Assembly (NCBI RefSeq): GCF_964204645.1
Contig: NC_134035.1
Span: 5,272,501-5,332,500, forward strand
Direction of reading: 5' to 3'
Length of the DNA: 60,000 nucleotides
From: Tubulanus polymorphus
Taxonomy: Eukaryota; Nemertea; Palaeonemertea; Tubulaniformes; Tubulanidae
In this document: positions 32,869 through 45,811 of the stretch, in pieces
Numbering within the stretch: the stretch's first letter is position 1
How the letters are laid out: every line of letters begins with the position of its first letter
Position numbers and translations under genes: made by a program
Notes under the pieces: model-generated
The model's input: only the letters and a program-made list of their open reading frames with translations
Database searches by the model: none
What the model was told of the DNA's origin: nothing

Positions 32869-33225
32869 AAATGGGGTACCCGCAGTGCTACTGTGGCAAT
32901 CGAGGATTCCACGTATGGCAGGCGAGGATCCGCCAGGTGTCGCTAGTAGATAGTTGGTCGTCCAGGTTCGATTTCGTCTACATTTCAATTAAACCTAAAT
33001 TAACTTTTCTCTTAAATGAATGAATCATTTTTGGAAACTTTACCGATATCCGATTAGAAGAATGAAAGTATTGTATATTGGTAGGTGCTGTGATAGTATA
33101 TAGATTGAGGAGTTCAAAAATCCAGTTCAAATGTCATTGAAAATGAACTAATTTTGACAACGAACGACCTACTGCTTGTCGCGCCATCTGGTGGTATAGC
33201 TGGTTTCGCGGGTACCCCATTGAAA
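32869..33225. mobile_element. Palindromic MITE upstream of LRP4
   Basis: AAATGGGGTACCCGC at the left and GCGGGTACCCCATT at the right are inverted copies about 340 bases apart. Pairing extends imperfectly inward (CCGCCAGGTGTCGCTAGTAG against CTACTGCTTGTCGCGCCATC). It starts about 300 bases upstream of the LRP4 start codon, within the likely promoter region. Confidence 0.65.
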
Positions 33226-34970
33226 TACAGCTTGATACCACTTCTGGTACTACGTGATAATATTATTTCGCGCGTTAATAAGCACACGATAGTTTTGATG
33301 TGAACTAAATGTTAATTTCACATCATAACAACACCAGAGAACAAAAACTTGGTAATACATTTTAATTACAACTTTAACATTTGATAACTAATAATGGCTC
33401 TTCTTTGATTTAATTATCTGTATTATAACTCTGAAATCTTCTTTAATTTGACATATTAATTTTTCAAAGTAACTTGTGCATTCAATTTATAGCTTTTCAT
33501 AATTCTTTCCATTGATATGAAATATAGAAACAGTCCAATTGTAAAATCTTCTTAAATTTGAAGTATTTCTCAATAGACAAAATTAATTATATGCCAAAAT
33601 TCTAGGCCTATAATTCTAATAGTCATTCAATGAATTCTTTTTTTATGGTTAGTGTGCAATTGACGGTTTGCAATTTAAACAAATAACCAAGTTTGTTCTC
33701 TGGCGTTATTTAGATGTGAAGTTTACTAAATTAGTAATGATAGACTGGGACATTTTTTTCTACCTTATGGGACAGTTTTTCCATGGACACTATTTCCTGG
33801 GACATTTTAGCTACATTACTAAAATAAACATCATTATAGAATCCGTTGAATGCAAAATTCAACAGACAAACTCTTGCGTGGCTAGAATTAAATGGCTCAT
33901 AAGGCTATTCATTCAAATAATTGCGATTGATGAAATACTTGATATTAACTGGCATGGAACACTTGTCATTCAATAACTCTTAATGTTAATTGAATTTGTA
34001 CGATTCACATGTGATCCTAAAGTACTTGTGCCAAATGGATAGTCTATACTCGAGGTAGAAAATAAAATACATGTCCAGTCTAAACTCATGGTCATCTTCA
34101 TCGTCAACAGTTGATGCAGCAGTGGTGGAAGGATCCTTTCTCAATTGAAGATTGCAGTGGTCAGAGAAGGTGGCAGTCATAATGAAAAGTTGCCATCGAA
34201 GAGTACACAGGGTGTTCAAGGTTTATAAAATTGAACAAAAGAAAAAATAAATGACAAAACAGGTGTGGGCTAAGATTTGCCACATTAAATGGTCCAGGTT
34301 TTGAGTAAAATAAGCAAGACCGCCGGATAGGTGAACAACGACCAGTATGTATGGTGACTAAGTAAACTTTATTTATTTCTCTACTCGATACAGCATAAGT
34401 TCATGCGGGGCTTACAGAGGCGGGGTTACATGAACTGAGGGGAGTGCGTTACTGGTAACTGACATATAACAATTCCCGACAACAGGACAAAAATTCTACA
34501 AGAATGGACAAGGTTTATTGATACAAATAGACTACAAACTGAATCAAACTATAAGTGTTACCGCCTGATCCTCCAAATCAAATGCAAGCGCCTGTGCTCT
34601 GTGAGACGAGAGAATGCTCCCCCCAAACAAGTACTGTGCACAAACCACTCGAACCTCTTGATTTACAGTGACAGCGCTTCGTCCAGTGCCATGGATGTGC
34701 ACGACTATAGGTGCGGAGACCATAACCAACCACCTCCAGTTTAATTCACTTTCCTACCATTTTATGTTGGTTGGAGTGCCGGTCTTACAGTGTGTTTCGC
34801 CAGTCTGTTAAGAAAACACGGAGCCTATAGGCTAAATAGTGCTCCGCTGTGTGATTTGAAGAAATGTAAGTGCCATACCCAGGGGCTCCCTCTGGTGGCC
34901 AAATCAGAAAAACTAGGGGTCCAGGGATGCCATGCCCACATGGGAAGTGGTTTCAAATGCTCAAAATCTA
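33226..34970. other. Intergenic region 5' of LRP4
   Basis: A very AT-rich first part (33240-34250) holds a 102-codon plus-strand frame at 33668-33976 with no recognisable domain and AT-driven composition; I do not call it a gene. At about 34320-34760 the base composition is more balanced, and a minus-strand frame (34544-34729, beginning MVMVSAPIVVHIHGTGRSAV) may be part of an unrecognised repeat. No element ends identified. Confidence 0.35.
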
Positions 34971-36007
34971 ACAATTTCAATATTCAACTCCCCCTGGTGA
35001 CCATATACAAAAACCAACATCCTTGAAACTCACCACAATCATAGAACATGTCTGCAGCTACGATTTTGTAATTGATTGTGATAACAAAATAGCCTCATTA
35101 CCAATTTAATATAGAAATTAAGTTATTTTACTATTCAACGCCCCCAGGTGACCGTATGCAAAACCCAATGACCTTGAAACTCACCACAATTATAGAACAT
35201 GTCATGAGCTACAACTTTGCAATTGATCATGGTAAAAAAATATGCAAGGTACATATATAATATAGAAATTCTAAAGTCATTGTATTATTCAATGCCCTCT
35301 GGTAGCCATATACAAAAGGCAATGACCTTGAAACTCAGTATCATAGAACACGTTATGCCCTACAACTTTCCAATTTATGGTGCTGACAAAATATACTTAG
35401 GAATCAATATAATATGGAAAAACTTTTTTCCGCCTACAAATGAGTACTGATGACATCGAGATGGCCGCCAATTGCGTCATAATTGGCTGATCAAAAATAC
35501 CTGTTTCAGGTATAAAGGATACCTTTCCAAAGAATACCCATCAAAAATTGCAATGAGAAGTGCAAACCAGTAGGAAGATACCGGACTCAGAATTCGGGCC
35601 ATATTGACATCTTTGGGCTCAAAAAAGTCATAGGACCTTCATCTTGAGTCTGATCGACCGAATTTTTCTTAGGCTGATAGACCCTTGGAAGAATCAAATA
35701 TATACGAAAGGTCAAGATAATTAATCAATGCGTCTTCAAAATTTCCCTTAAAAAGTTCAAAAATGTGTAAAAAGTGCTTATTTTGGTGAACAACAATGGC
35801 TGCCAGTCGCCATCTTGATTCTGACAGAGCCTGGTTTTGGGATGAAAATGTGTCTAGGGTAGATACATGTGTAACCCAAATATCAAGATATTGAAGCGTC
35901 TTAAAAACTTCCCAAAATAACTGGATTCCATCTAGAGACGGATGAACGGACGACGGACGAAAAGTGAACGCAAAAGCCCGCTGGGACTAAAGTCCCAAGT
36001 GAGCTAA
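34970..36007 (+). mobile_element. Helitron-like non-autonomous element with core repeats
   Basis: Three diverged tandem core repeats of about 150 bases begin near 34978, 35131 and 35286 (ATTCAACTCCCCCTGGTGAC, then CAATGACCTTGAAACTCACC and ATAGAACATGTC). At the right end GGGACTAAAGTCCC (35983-35996) forms a hairpin seven bases before CTAA (36004-36007), the classic Helitron 3' signature of a short palindrome just before CTRR. ACGGACGACGGACGA precedes it. Non-autonomous elements with about 150-bp central repeats are known in bivalves and other invertebrates. The left end is not located. Confidence 0.5.
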
Positions 36008-36719
36008 AACGGTTCGTACTTGGTGGGTATTGGTCCATAGAACATTCATACCAAATTTTGATTGATCTGAAAACTGTACGACTAACCAATTTGAAGAAAT
36101 AGAAGCCACACTCCTAGGGACAAATCCCAGAAAGGGCTCCATAACTTTGTAGAACATTCATACAAAATTTGGAATTGCTGTAGATTTAGTAGCAATTTGA
36201 AGAAATAGAAACTTTTAATCAAGTGGTGATCAGCTATCATATCGATTTTCTTCTTCAATTTGTCTTGAACGGAGTCATTTTAATCGTTCTTCTTTTTCTT
36301 AATTCCGCAATAAGTAAAACTAGAAAATAATGACATGATGAGAGGTTGCTCGCAAATAATGCAAGGCAAAGAGCAGATTTCAGAACCCCACACGACATAT
36401 AAAATTTGATGAGGACATTTTGCTTACTTAAAATCGGGACATCACTCAATCAGCTTCTGGTGACGGATTGGATAACTCTCACTACCATCGTTAAATCATC
36501 ATACATCGGGTCCTAAAATAAAAGATATCAAAAAGATTAATCAGATGAACAAAAATTCAACAAGGCAATTTGATATGACTTATCTACATCCCCCAAACCC
36601 CGTTAAGACTCTTGGTATCCAAAAATCAATAGTGCAACCAGGGGTACCACATAATGCAATATCATTGTCCTCTTATCAATGGTTCTTTATGAATCACGTT
36701 AACAAGGTTTCGTGTAAAA
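36008..36719. other. Spacer between Helitron-like element and satellite
   Basis: About 700 bases with no gene. Repetition such as AGAACATTCATACAAAATTTGG near 36041 and 36143 shows a weak two-copy repeat related to the element on its left. Confidence 0.5.
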
Positions 36720-38645
36720 GTGTTCAGGACCATATGTAGTCCCAAAATTGGACAATTGGAAATCAGTGGAGTACGTCCCTACCCATCTATTACAATTAAA
36801 AACATCATCTTCTGGCCCATGTTTAGCTCAGAAATTCCGAATCTTTCGACCCATCTATTGCAAATTAGTTCAATACACCCTACCCATATATGACAATTGA
36901 ATTCAGCATCTTCAGGACCGTATGAAGCCTCAAAAATCTAGATCTTTCAACCAATCAACTGAAAATTAGTTCAGTACACCCAACCCTTATATGACAACTG
37001 AATACAGCATCTTCAGGACGATATGGAGCCACAAAAGTCTGGATCATTCGATCTATGTATTGAAAATCAGTTCAATACACCCTACCCATATAGGACAATT
37101 GAATTCAGCATCTTCAGGACGATATGAAGCCTCAAAAATCTAGATCTTTCGACCAATCTACTGAAAATCAGTTCAGTACACCGAACCCTTATATGTCAAT
37201 TCAATACAGCATCTTCAGGACGATATGATGCCCCAAAATCCTGGATCTTTCGACCAATCTATTGAAAATCAGTTCAGTACACCCAACCCTTATATGACAA
37301 ATGAATACAGCATCTTCAGGACGATATGGAGCCACAAAATTCTGGATCATTCGACCAATGTATTGAAAATCAGTTCAATACACCCAACCCATATAGGACA
37401 ATTGAATTCAGCATCTTCAGGACAATATGAAGCCTCAAAAATCTAGATCTTTTGACCAATCTATGAAAATCAGTTCAGTACAGCCTACCCTTATCCGACA
37501 ATTGAATATAGCATCTTCAGGACAATATGGAGTCACAAAATTCTGGATCTTTCGACCAATCTATTGTAAATTAGTTCAGTACACCCTACCCTTATATGAC
37601 AATTGAATACAGCATCTTCAGGGCGATATGGAGCCACAAAATTCTGGTTCTTTCGACCAATGTATTGAAAATCAGTTCAATACACACTACCCAGATAGGA
37701 CAATTGAATTCAGCATCTTCAGGATGATATGAAGCCTCAAAAATCTAGATCTTTTAACCAATCTACTGAAAATCACTTCAGTACACCCAACCCTTATATG
37801 ACAATTCAATACAGCATCTTCAGGACGATATGATGCCCCAAAATCCTGGATCTTTCAACCAATCTACTGAAAAACAGTTCAGTACACCCAACCCTTATAT
37901 GACAATTGAATACAGCATCTTCAGGACGATATGAAGCCTCAAAAATCTAGATCTTTCGACCAATCTACTGAAAATCAGTTCAGTACACCCAACCCTTATA
38001 TGTCAATTCAATACAGCATCTTCAGGACGATATGATGCCCCAAAATCCTGGATCTTTCGACCAATCTATTGAAAATCAGTTCAGTACACCCAACCCTTAT
38101 ATGACAAATGAATACAGCATCTTCAGGACGATATGGAGCCACAAAATTCTGGATCATTCGACCAATGTATTGAAAATCAGTTCAATACACCCAACCCATA
38201 TAAGACAATTGAATTCAGCATCTTCAGGACGATATGAAGCCTCAAAAATCTAGATCTTTTGAACAATCTATGAAAATCAGTTCAGTACAGCCTACCCTTA
38301 TCCGACAATTGAATATAGCATCTTCAGGACAATATGGAGTCACAAAATTCTGGATTTTTCGACCAATCTATTGTAAATTAGTTCAGTACACCCTACCCAT
38401 ATAGGACAATTGAATTCAGCATCTTCAGGACGATATGAAGCCCCAAAAATCTAGATCTTTCAACCAATCTACTGACAATCAGTCCAGTACAGCCAACCCT
38501 TATATGTCAATTCAATACAGCATCTTCAGGACGATATGATGCCCCAAAATCTAGGATCTTTCGACCAATCTATTGAAAATCAGTTCAGTACACCAAACCC
38601 TTATATGACAAATGAATACAGCATCTTCAGGACGATATGAAGCCA

Positions 38646-38890
38646 CAAAGCGCTGGATCATTCAACTAATGTATTGAAAATCAGTTCAGTAAACACTTAC
38701 CCGATCTGTTGCAATCGAATACGACATCTTCTAGGCTGTATGTAGCCACAAAATTCTACATCATCCAACCGTTCTCTTGATACACAGTTCAATACAAAAC
38801 GCATAGCATCTATAAAGATCAAATACATTATTTTCAGGACCATAGTAGTGAGAAAATCCAGTTCTAACAGCCCATCTATTGAAAATTAGT
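38646..38890 (+). repeat. Divergent satellite cassette, copy 1
   Basis: About two and a half divergent monomers: CGCTGGATCATTCAACTAAT, then CACTTACCCGATCTGTTGCA, TTCTAGGCTGTATGTAGCC, CATCATCCAACCGTTCTCTT and GACCATAGTAGTGAGAAAAT. It still aligns to the 101-base unit but differs far more than its neighbours. The same cassette recurs near 39765 and 55817. Confidence 0.85.
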
Positions 38891-39759
38891 TCAATACACC
38901 CTACCCATATAGGATAATTGAATTCAGCATCTTCAGGACGATATGAAGCCTAAAAAATATAGAACTTTCAACCAATCTACTGAAAATCAGTACAGTACAC
39001 CCAACCCTTATATGACAATTCAATACAGCATCTTCAGGACGATATGATGCCTCAAAATCCTGGATCCTTTGACCAAATTATTGAAGAACAGTTCATTACA
39101 CCCTACCCATATATGACAATTGAATACAGCATCTTCAGGACGATATGAAGCCTCAAAAATCTAGATCTTTCAACCACTCTACTTAAAATCAGTTCAGTAC
39201 ACCCAACCCTTACATGACAACTGAATACAGCATCTTCAGGACGATATGGAGCCACAAAATTCTGGATCTTTCGACCAATCTATTGAAAATTAGTTCAGTA
39301 CACCCAACCCTTATATGACAACTGAATACAGCATCTTCAGGACGATATGGAGCCACAAAATTCTGGATCTTTCGACCAATGTATTAAAAATCAGTTCAAT
39401 ACACCTTACCCTTATAGGACAATCGAATTCAGCATCTTCAGGACGATATGAAGCCTCAAAAATCTAGATCTTTCAACCAATCTACTGAAAATCACTTCAG
39501 TACACCCAACCCTTATATGACAATTCAATACAGCATCTTCAGGATGATATGATGCCCCAAAATCCTGGATCTTTCAACCAATCTACTGAAAAACAGTTCA
39601 GTACACCCAACCCTTATATGACAAATGAATACAGCATCTTCAGGACGATATGGAGCCACAAAATTCTGGATCATTCGACCAACATATTGAAAATCAGTTC
39701 AATACACCCAAGCCATATAGGACAATTGAATTCAGCATCTTCAGGACGATATGAAGCCA

Positions 39760-40010
39760 CAAAGCGCTGGATCTTTCAACTAATGTATTGAAAATCAGTT
39801 CAGTAAACACCTACCCGATCTGTTGCAATCGAATACGACATCTTCTAGGCTGTATGTAGCCACAGAATTCTACATCATCCAACCGTTCTCTTGATACACA
39901 GTTCAATACAAAACCCATAGCATCTATAAAGATCAAATACATATTTTCAGGACCAGAGTAGTGAGAAAATCCAGTTCTAACAGCCCATCTATTGAAAATT
40001 AGTTCAATAC
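39760..40010 (+). repeat. Divergent satellite cassette, copy 2
   Basis: Same cassette as at 38646, with small differences (CACCTACCCGATC; GACCAGAGTAGTGAG). It follows copy 1 by about 1.11 kb, eleven monomers. Confidence 0.85.
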
Positions 40011-41872
40011 ACCCTACCCATATAGGATAATTGAATTCAGCATCTTCAGGACCATATGAAGCCTCAAAAATATAGACCTTTCAACCAATCTACTGAAAAT
40101 CAGTTCAGTACACCCAACCCTTATATGACAATTCAATACAGCATCTTCAGGACGATATGAAGCCTCAAAAATCTAGATCTTTCAACCACTCTACTTAAAA
40201 TCAGTTCAGTATAGCCTACCCTTATATGACAACTGAACACAGCATCTTCAGGACGATATGGAGCGACAAAATTCTGGATCTTTCGACCAATCTATTGAAA
40301 ATTAGTTCAGTACACCCAACCCTTATATGACAACTGAATACAGCATCTTCAGGACGATATGGAGCCACAAAATTCTGGATCTTTCGACCAATGTATTGAA
40401 AATCAGTTCATTACACCCTACCCATATATGACAATTGAATACAGCATCTTCAGGACGATATGAAGCCTATAAAATCTAGATCTTTCAACCAATCTACTGA
40501 AAATCAGTTCAGTACACCCAACCCTTATATGACAATTCAATACAGTATCTTCAGGACGATAAGGAGCCCCAAAATTCTGGATCTTTCGACCAATCTATTG
40601 AAAATTAGTTCAATACACCCAACCCTTATATGACAATTGAATACAGCATCTTCAGGACAATATGGAGCCAAAAATTCTGGATCATTCGACCAATGTATTG
40701 AAAATCAGTTCAATACATCCTACCCATATAGGACAATTGAATTCAGCATCTTCAGGACGATATGAAGCCTCAAAGATCTAGATCTTTTGACCAATCTACT
40801 GAAAATCAGTTCAGTACACCCAACCTTTGTATGTCAATTCAATACAGCATCTTCAGGACAATATGATTCCCCAAAATCCTGGATCTTTCGACCAATCTAT
40901 TGAAAATCAGTTCCTTACACTCTACCCTTATATGACAATTCAATACAGCATCATCAGGACGATATGATGCCCCAAAATCTTGGATCTTTTGACCAATCTA
41001 CTGAAAATCAGTGCAGTACATCCAACCCTTATATGACAATTGAATACAGCATCTTCAGGATGATATGGAGCCACGAAATTCTGGATCTTTCAACCAATTT
41101 ATTGAAAATTAGTTCAGTACACCTTACCCTTATATAACAATTGAATACAGCATCTTCAGGGCGATATGGAGCCACAAAATTCTGGATCTTTCGACCAATG
41201 TATTGAATATCTGTTCAATACACCCTACCCATATATGACAATTGAATACAGCATCTTCAGGGCGATATGAAGCCTATAAAATCTAGATCTTTCAACCAAT
41301 CTACTGAAAATCAGTGCAGTACACCCAACCCTTATACGACAATTGAAAAAAGCATCTTCAGGACGATATGGAGCCACAAAATTCTGGATCTTTCGACAAA
41401 TCTATTGAAAATTAGTTCAGTACACCCAACCCTTACATGACAACTGAATACAGCATCTTCAGGACGATATGATGCCCCAAAATCCTGGATCTTTCAACCA
41501 ATCTACTGAAAAACAGTTCAGTACACCCAACCCTTATATGACAACTGAATACAGCATCTTCAGGACGATATGGAGCCACAAAATTCTGGATCTTTCGACC
41601 AATGTATTGAAAATCAGTTCATTACACCCTACCCATATATGACAATTGAATACAGCATCTTCAGGACGATATGAAGCCTATAAAATCTAGATCTTTCAAC
41701 CAATCTACTGAAAATCAGTGCAGTACACCCAACCCTTATACGACAATTGAAAAAAGCATCTTCAGGACGATATGGAGCCACAAAATTCTGGATCTTTCGA
41801 CCAATGTATTAAAAATCAGTTCAAAACAACCTACCCAAATAGGACAATTGAATTCAGCATCTTCAGGATGAT

Positions 41873-43690
41873 ATGAAGCCTCAAAAATCTAAATCTTTCA
41901 ACCAATCTGCTGAAAATCAGTTCAGTACACCCAACCCTTATATGACAATTCAATACAGCATCTTCAGGACGTTATGGAGCCACAAAATTCTGGTTCTTTC
42001 GACCAATCTATTGAAAATCAGTTCAATACACCCTACCAATATAGGACAATTGAATTCAGCATCTTCAGGACAATATGAAGCCTCAAAATCCTGGATCTTT
42101 CAACCAATCTACTGAAAATCATTTCAGTACACCCAACCCTTATATGACAATTCAATACAGCATCTTCAGGACGATATGATGCCCCAAAATCCTGGATCTT
42201 TCAACCAATCTACTGAAAAACAGTTCAGTACACCCAACCCTTATATGACAACTGAATACAGCATCTTCAGGACGATATGGAGCCACAAAATTCTGGAACT
42301 TTCGACCAATGTATTGAAAATCAGTTCATTACACCCTACCCATATATGACAATTGAATACAGCATCTTCAGGCCGATATGAAGCCTATAAAATCTAGATC
42401 TTTCAACCAATCTACTGAAAATCAGTGCAGTACACCCAACCATTATATGAAAATTGAAAACAGCATCTTCAGGACGATATGGAGCCACAAAATCCTGGAT
42501 CTTTTGACCAATCTATTGAAAATCAGTTCATTACCCCCTACCCTTATATGACAATTCAATACAGCATCCTCAGGACGATATGGAGCCACAAAATTCTGGA
42601 TCTTTCGACCAATCTATTGAAAATCAGTTCATTACCCCCTACCCGTATATGACAATTGAATACAGCATCTTCAGGACGATATGAAGCCCATAAAATCTAG
42701 ATCTTTCAACCAATCTACTGAAAATCAGTGCAGTACACCCAACCCTTATATAACAATTGAATACAGCATCTTCAGGACGATATGGAGCCATAAAATTCTG
42801 GATCTTTCGACCAATTTATTGTAAATTAGTTCAGTACACCCTACCCTTAAATAACAATTGAATACAGCATCTTCAGGACGATATGGAGCCACAAAATCCT
42901 GGATCTTTTGACCAATCTATTGAAAATCAGTTCATTACACCCTACCCATATATGACAATTGAATACAGCATCTTCAGGACGATATGAAGCCCCAAAAATC
43001 TAGATCTTTCAACCAATCTGCTGAAAATCAGTTCAGTACACCCAACCCTTACATGACAACTGAATACAGCATCTTCAGGACGATATGGAGCCACAAAATT
43101 CTGGATCTTTCGACCAATGTATTAAAAATCAGTTCAATACAACCTACCCAAATAGGACAATAGAATTCAGCATCTTCAGGACGATATGAAGCCACAAAGC
43201 GCTGCATCTTTCAACCAATCTGCTGAAAATCAGTTCAGTACACCCAACCTTTGTATGTCAATTCAATACAGCATCTTCAGGACAATATGATTCCCCAAAA
43301 TCCTGGATCTTTCGACCAATCTATTGAAAATCAGTTCCTTACACTCTACCCTTATATGACAATTCAATACAGCATCATCAGGACGATATGATGCCCCAAA
43401 ATCTTGGATCTTTTGACCAATCTACTGAAAATCAGTGCAGTACATCCAACCCTTATATGACAATTGAATACAGCATCTTCAGGATGATATGGAGCCACAA
43501 AATTCTGGATCTTTCGACCAATTTATTGAAAATTAGTTCAGTACACCTTACCCTTATATAACAATTGAATACAGCATCTTCAGGGCGATATGGAGCCACA
43601 AAATTCTGGATCTTTCGACCAATGTATTAAAAATCAGTTCAAAACAACCTACCCAAATAGGACAATTGAATTCAGCATCTTCAGGATGAT
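41873..43690 (+). repeat. Satellite higher-order unit, 18-mer variant
   Basis: Starts at the variant TCAAAAATCTAAATCTTTCA and reaches the next occurrence of it after 1,818 bases (18 x 101). Compared with the two following 2,121-base units, it lacks three monomers near its middle, around 42500-42700. Confidence 0.8.
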
Positions 43691-45811
43691 ATGAAGCCTC
43701 AAAAATCTAAATCTTTCAACCAATCTGCTGAAAATCAGTTCAGTACACCCAACCCTTATATGACAATTCAATACAGCATCTTCAGGACGTTATGGAGCCA
43801 CAAAATTCTGGTTCTTTCGACCAATCTATTGAAAATCAGTTCAGTACACCCTACCCACATAGGACAATTGAATTCAGCATCTTCAGGACAATATGAAGCC
43901 TCAAAATCCTGGATCTTTCAACCAATCTACTGAAAATCATTTCAGTACACCCAACCCTTATATGACAATTCAATACGGCATCTTCAGGACGATATGATGC
44001 CCCAAAATCCTGGATCTTTCAACCAATCTACTGAAAAACAGTTCAGTACACCCAACCCTTATATGACAACTGAATACAGCATCTTCAGGACGATATGGAG
44101 CCACAAAATTCTGGAACTTTCGACCAATGTATTGAAAATCAGTTCATTACACCCTACCCATATATGACAATTGAATACAGCATCTTCAGGCCGATATGAA
44201 GCCTATAAAATCTAGATCTTTCAACCAATCTACTGAAAATCAGTGCAGTACACCCAACCATTATATGAAAATTGAAAACAGCATCTTCAGGACGATATGG
44301 AGCCACAAAATTCTGGATCTTTTGACCAATCTATTGAAAATCAGTTCATTACCCCCTACCCTTATATGACAATTCAATACAGCATCCTCAGGACGTTATG
44401 GAGCTACAAAATCCTGGATCTTTTGACCAATCTATTGAAAATCAGTTCATTACCCCCTACCCATATATGACAATTGAATACAGCATCTTCAGGACGATAT
44501 GAAGCCTATAAAATCTAGATCTTTCAGCCAATCTACTGAAAAACAGTTCAGTACACCCAACCCTTATATGACAACTGAATACAGCATCTTCAGGACGATA
44601 TGGAGCCACAAAATCCTGGATCTTTTGACCAATCTATTGAAAATCAGTTCATTACCCCCTACCCTTATATGACAATTCAATACAGCATCCTCAGGACGAT
44701 ATGGAGCCACAAAATTCTGGATCTTTCGACCAATCTATTGAAAATCAGTTCATTACCCCCTACCCATATATGACAATTGAATACAGCATCTTCAGGACGA
44801 TATGAAGCCCATAAAATCTAGATCTTTCAACCAATCTACTGAAAATCAGTGCAGTACACCCAACCCTTATATAACAATTGAATACAGCATCTTCAGGACG
44901 ATATGGAGCCATAAAATTCTGGATCTTTCGACCAATTTATTGTAAATTAGTTCAGTACACCCTACCCTTAAATAACAATTGAATACAGCATCTTCAGGAC
45001 GATATGGAGCCACAAAATCCTGGATCTTTTGACCAATCTATTGAAAATCAGTTCATTACACCCTACCCATATATGACAATTGAATACAGCATCTTCAGGA
45101 CGATATGAAGCCCCAAAAATCTAGATCTTTCAACCAATCTGCTGAAAATCAGTTCAGTACACCCAACCCTTACATGACAACTGAATACAGCATCTTCAGG
45201 ACGATATGGAGCCACAAAATTCTGGATCTTTCGACCAATGTATTAAAAATCAGTTCAATACAACCTACCCAAATAGGACAATAGAATTCAGCATCTTCAG
45301 GACGATATGAAGCCACAAAGCGCTGCATCTTTCAACCAATCTGCTGAAAATCAGTTCAGTACACCCAACCTTTGTATGTAAATTCAATACAGCATCTTCA
45401 GGACAATATGATTCCCCAAAATCCTGGATCTTTCGACCAATCTATTGAAAATCAGTTCCTTACACTCTACCCTTATATGACAATTCAATACAGCATCATC
45501 AGGACGATATGATGCCCCAAAATCTTGGATCTTTTGACCAATCTACTGAAAATCAGTGCAGTACATCCAACCCTTATATGACAATTGAATACAGCATCTT
45601 CAGGATGATATGGAGCCACAAAATTCTGGATCTTTCGACCAATTTATTGAAAATTAGTTCAGTACACCTTACCCTTATATAACAATTGAATACAGCATCT
45701 TCAGGGCGATATGGAGCCACAAAATTCTGGATCTTTCGACCAATGTATTAAAAATCAGTTCAAAACAACCTACCCAAATAGTACAATTGAATTCAGCATC
45801 TTCAGGATGAT
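43691..45811 (+). repeat. Satellite higher-order unit, 21-mer, copy 1
   Basis: 2,121 bases, exactly 21 monomers. Individually marked monomers (GGTTCTTTCG, CTGGAACTTTCG, CAGGCCGATATG, TACCCCCTACCC, AAAGCGCTGCATC, TATGATTCCCC) recur in the same order in the next unit. Confidence 0.9.

Noticed and set aside
33668-33976. A 102-codon plus-strand ORF rich in Phe, Ile and Lys.
   Set aside because: Very AT-rich sequence; composition explains the hydrophobic residues and there is no recognisable domain or splice context.
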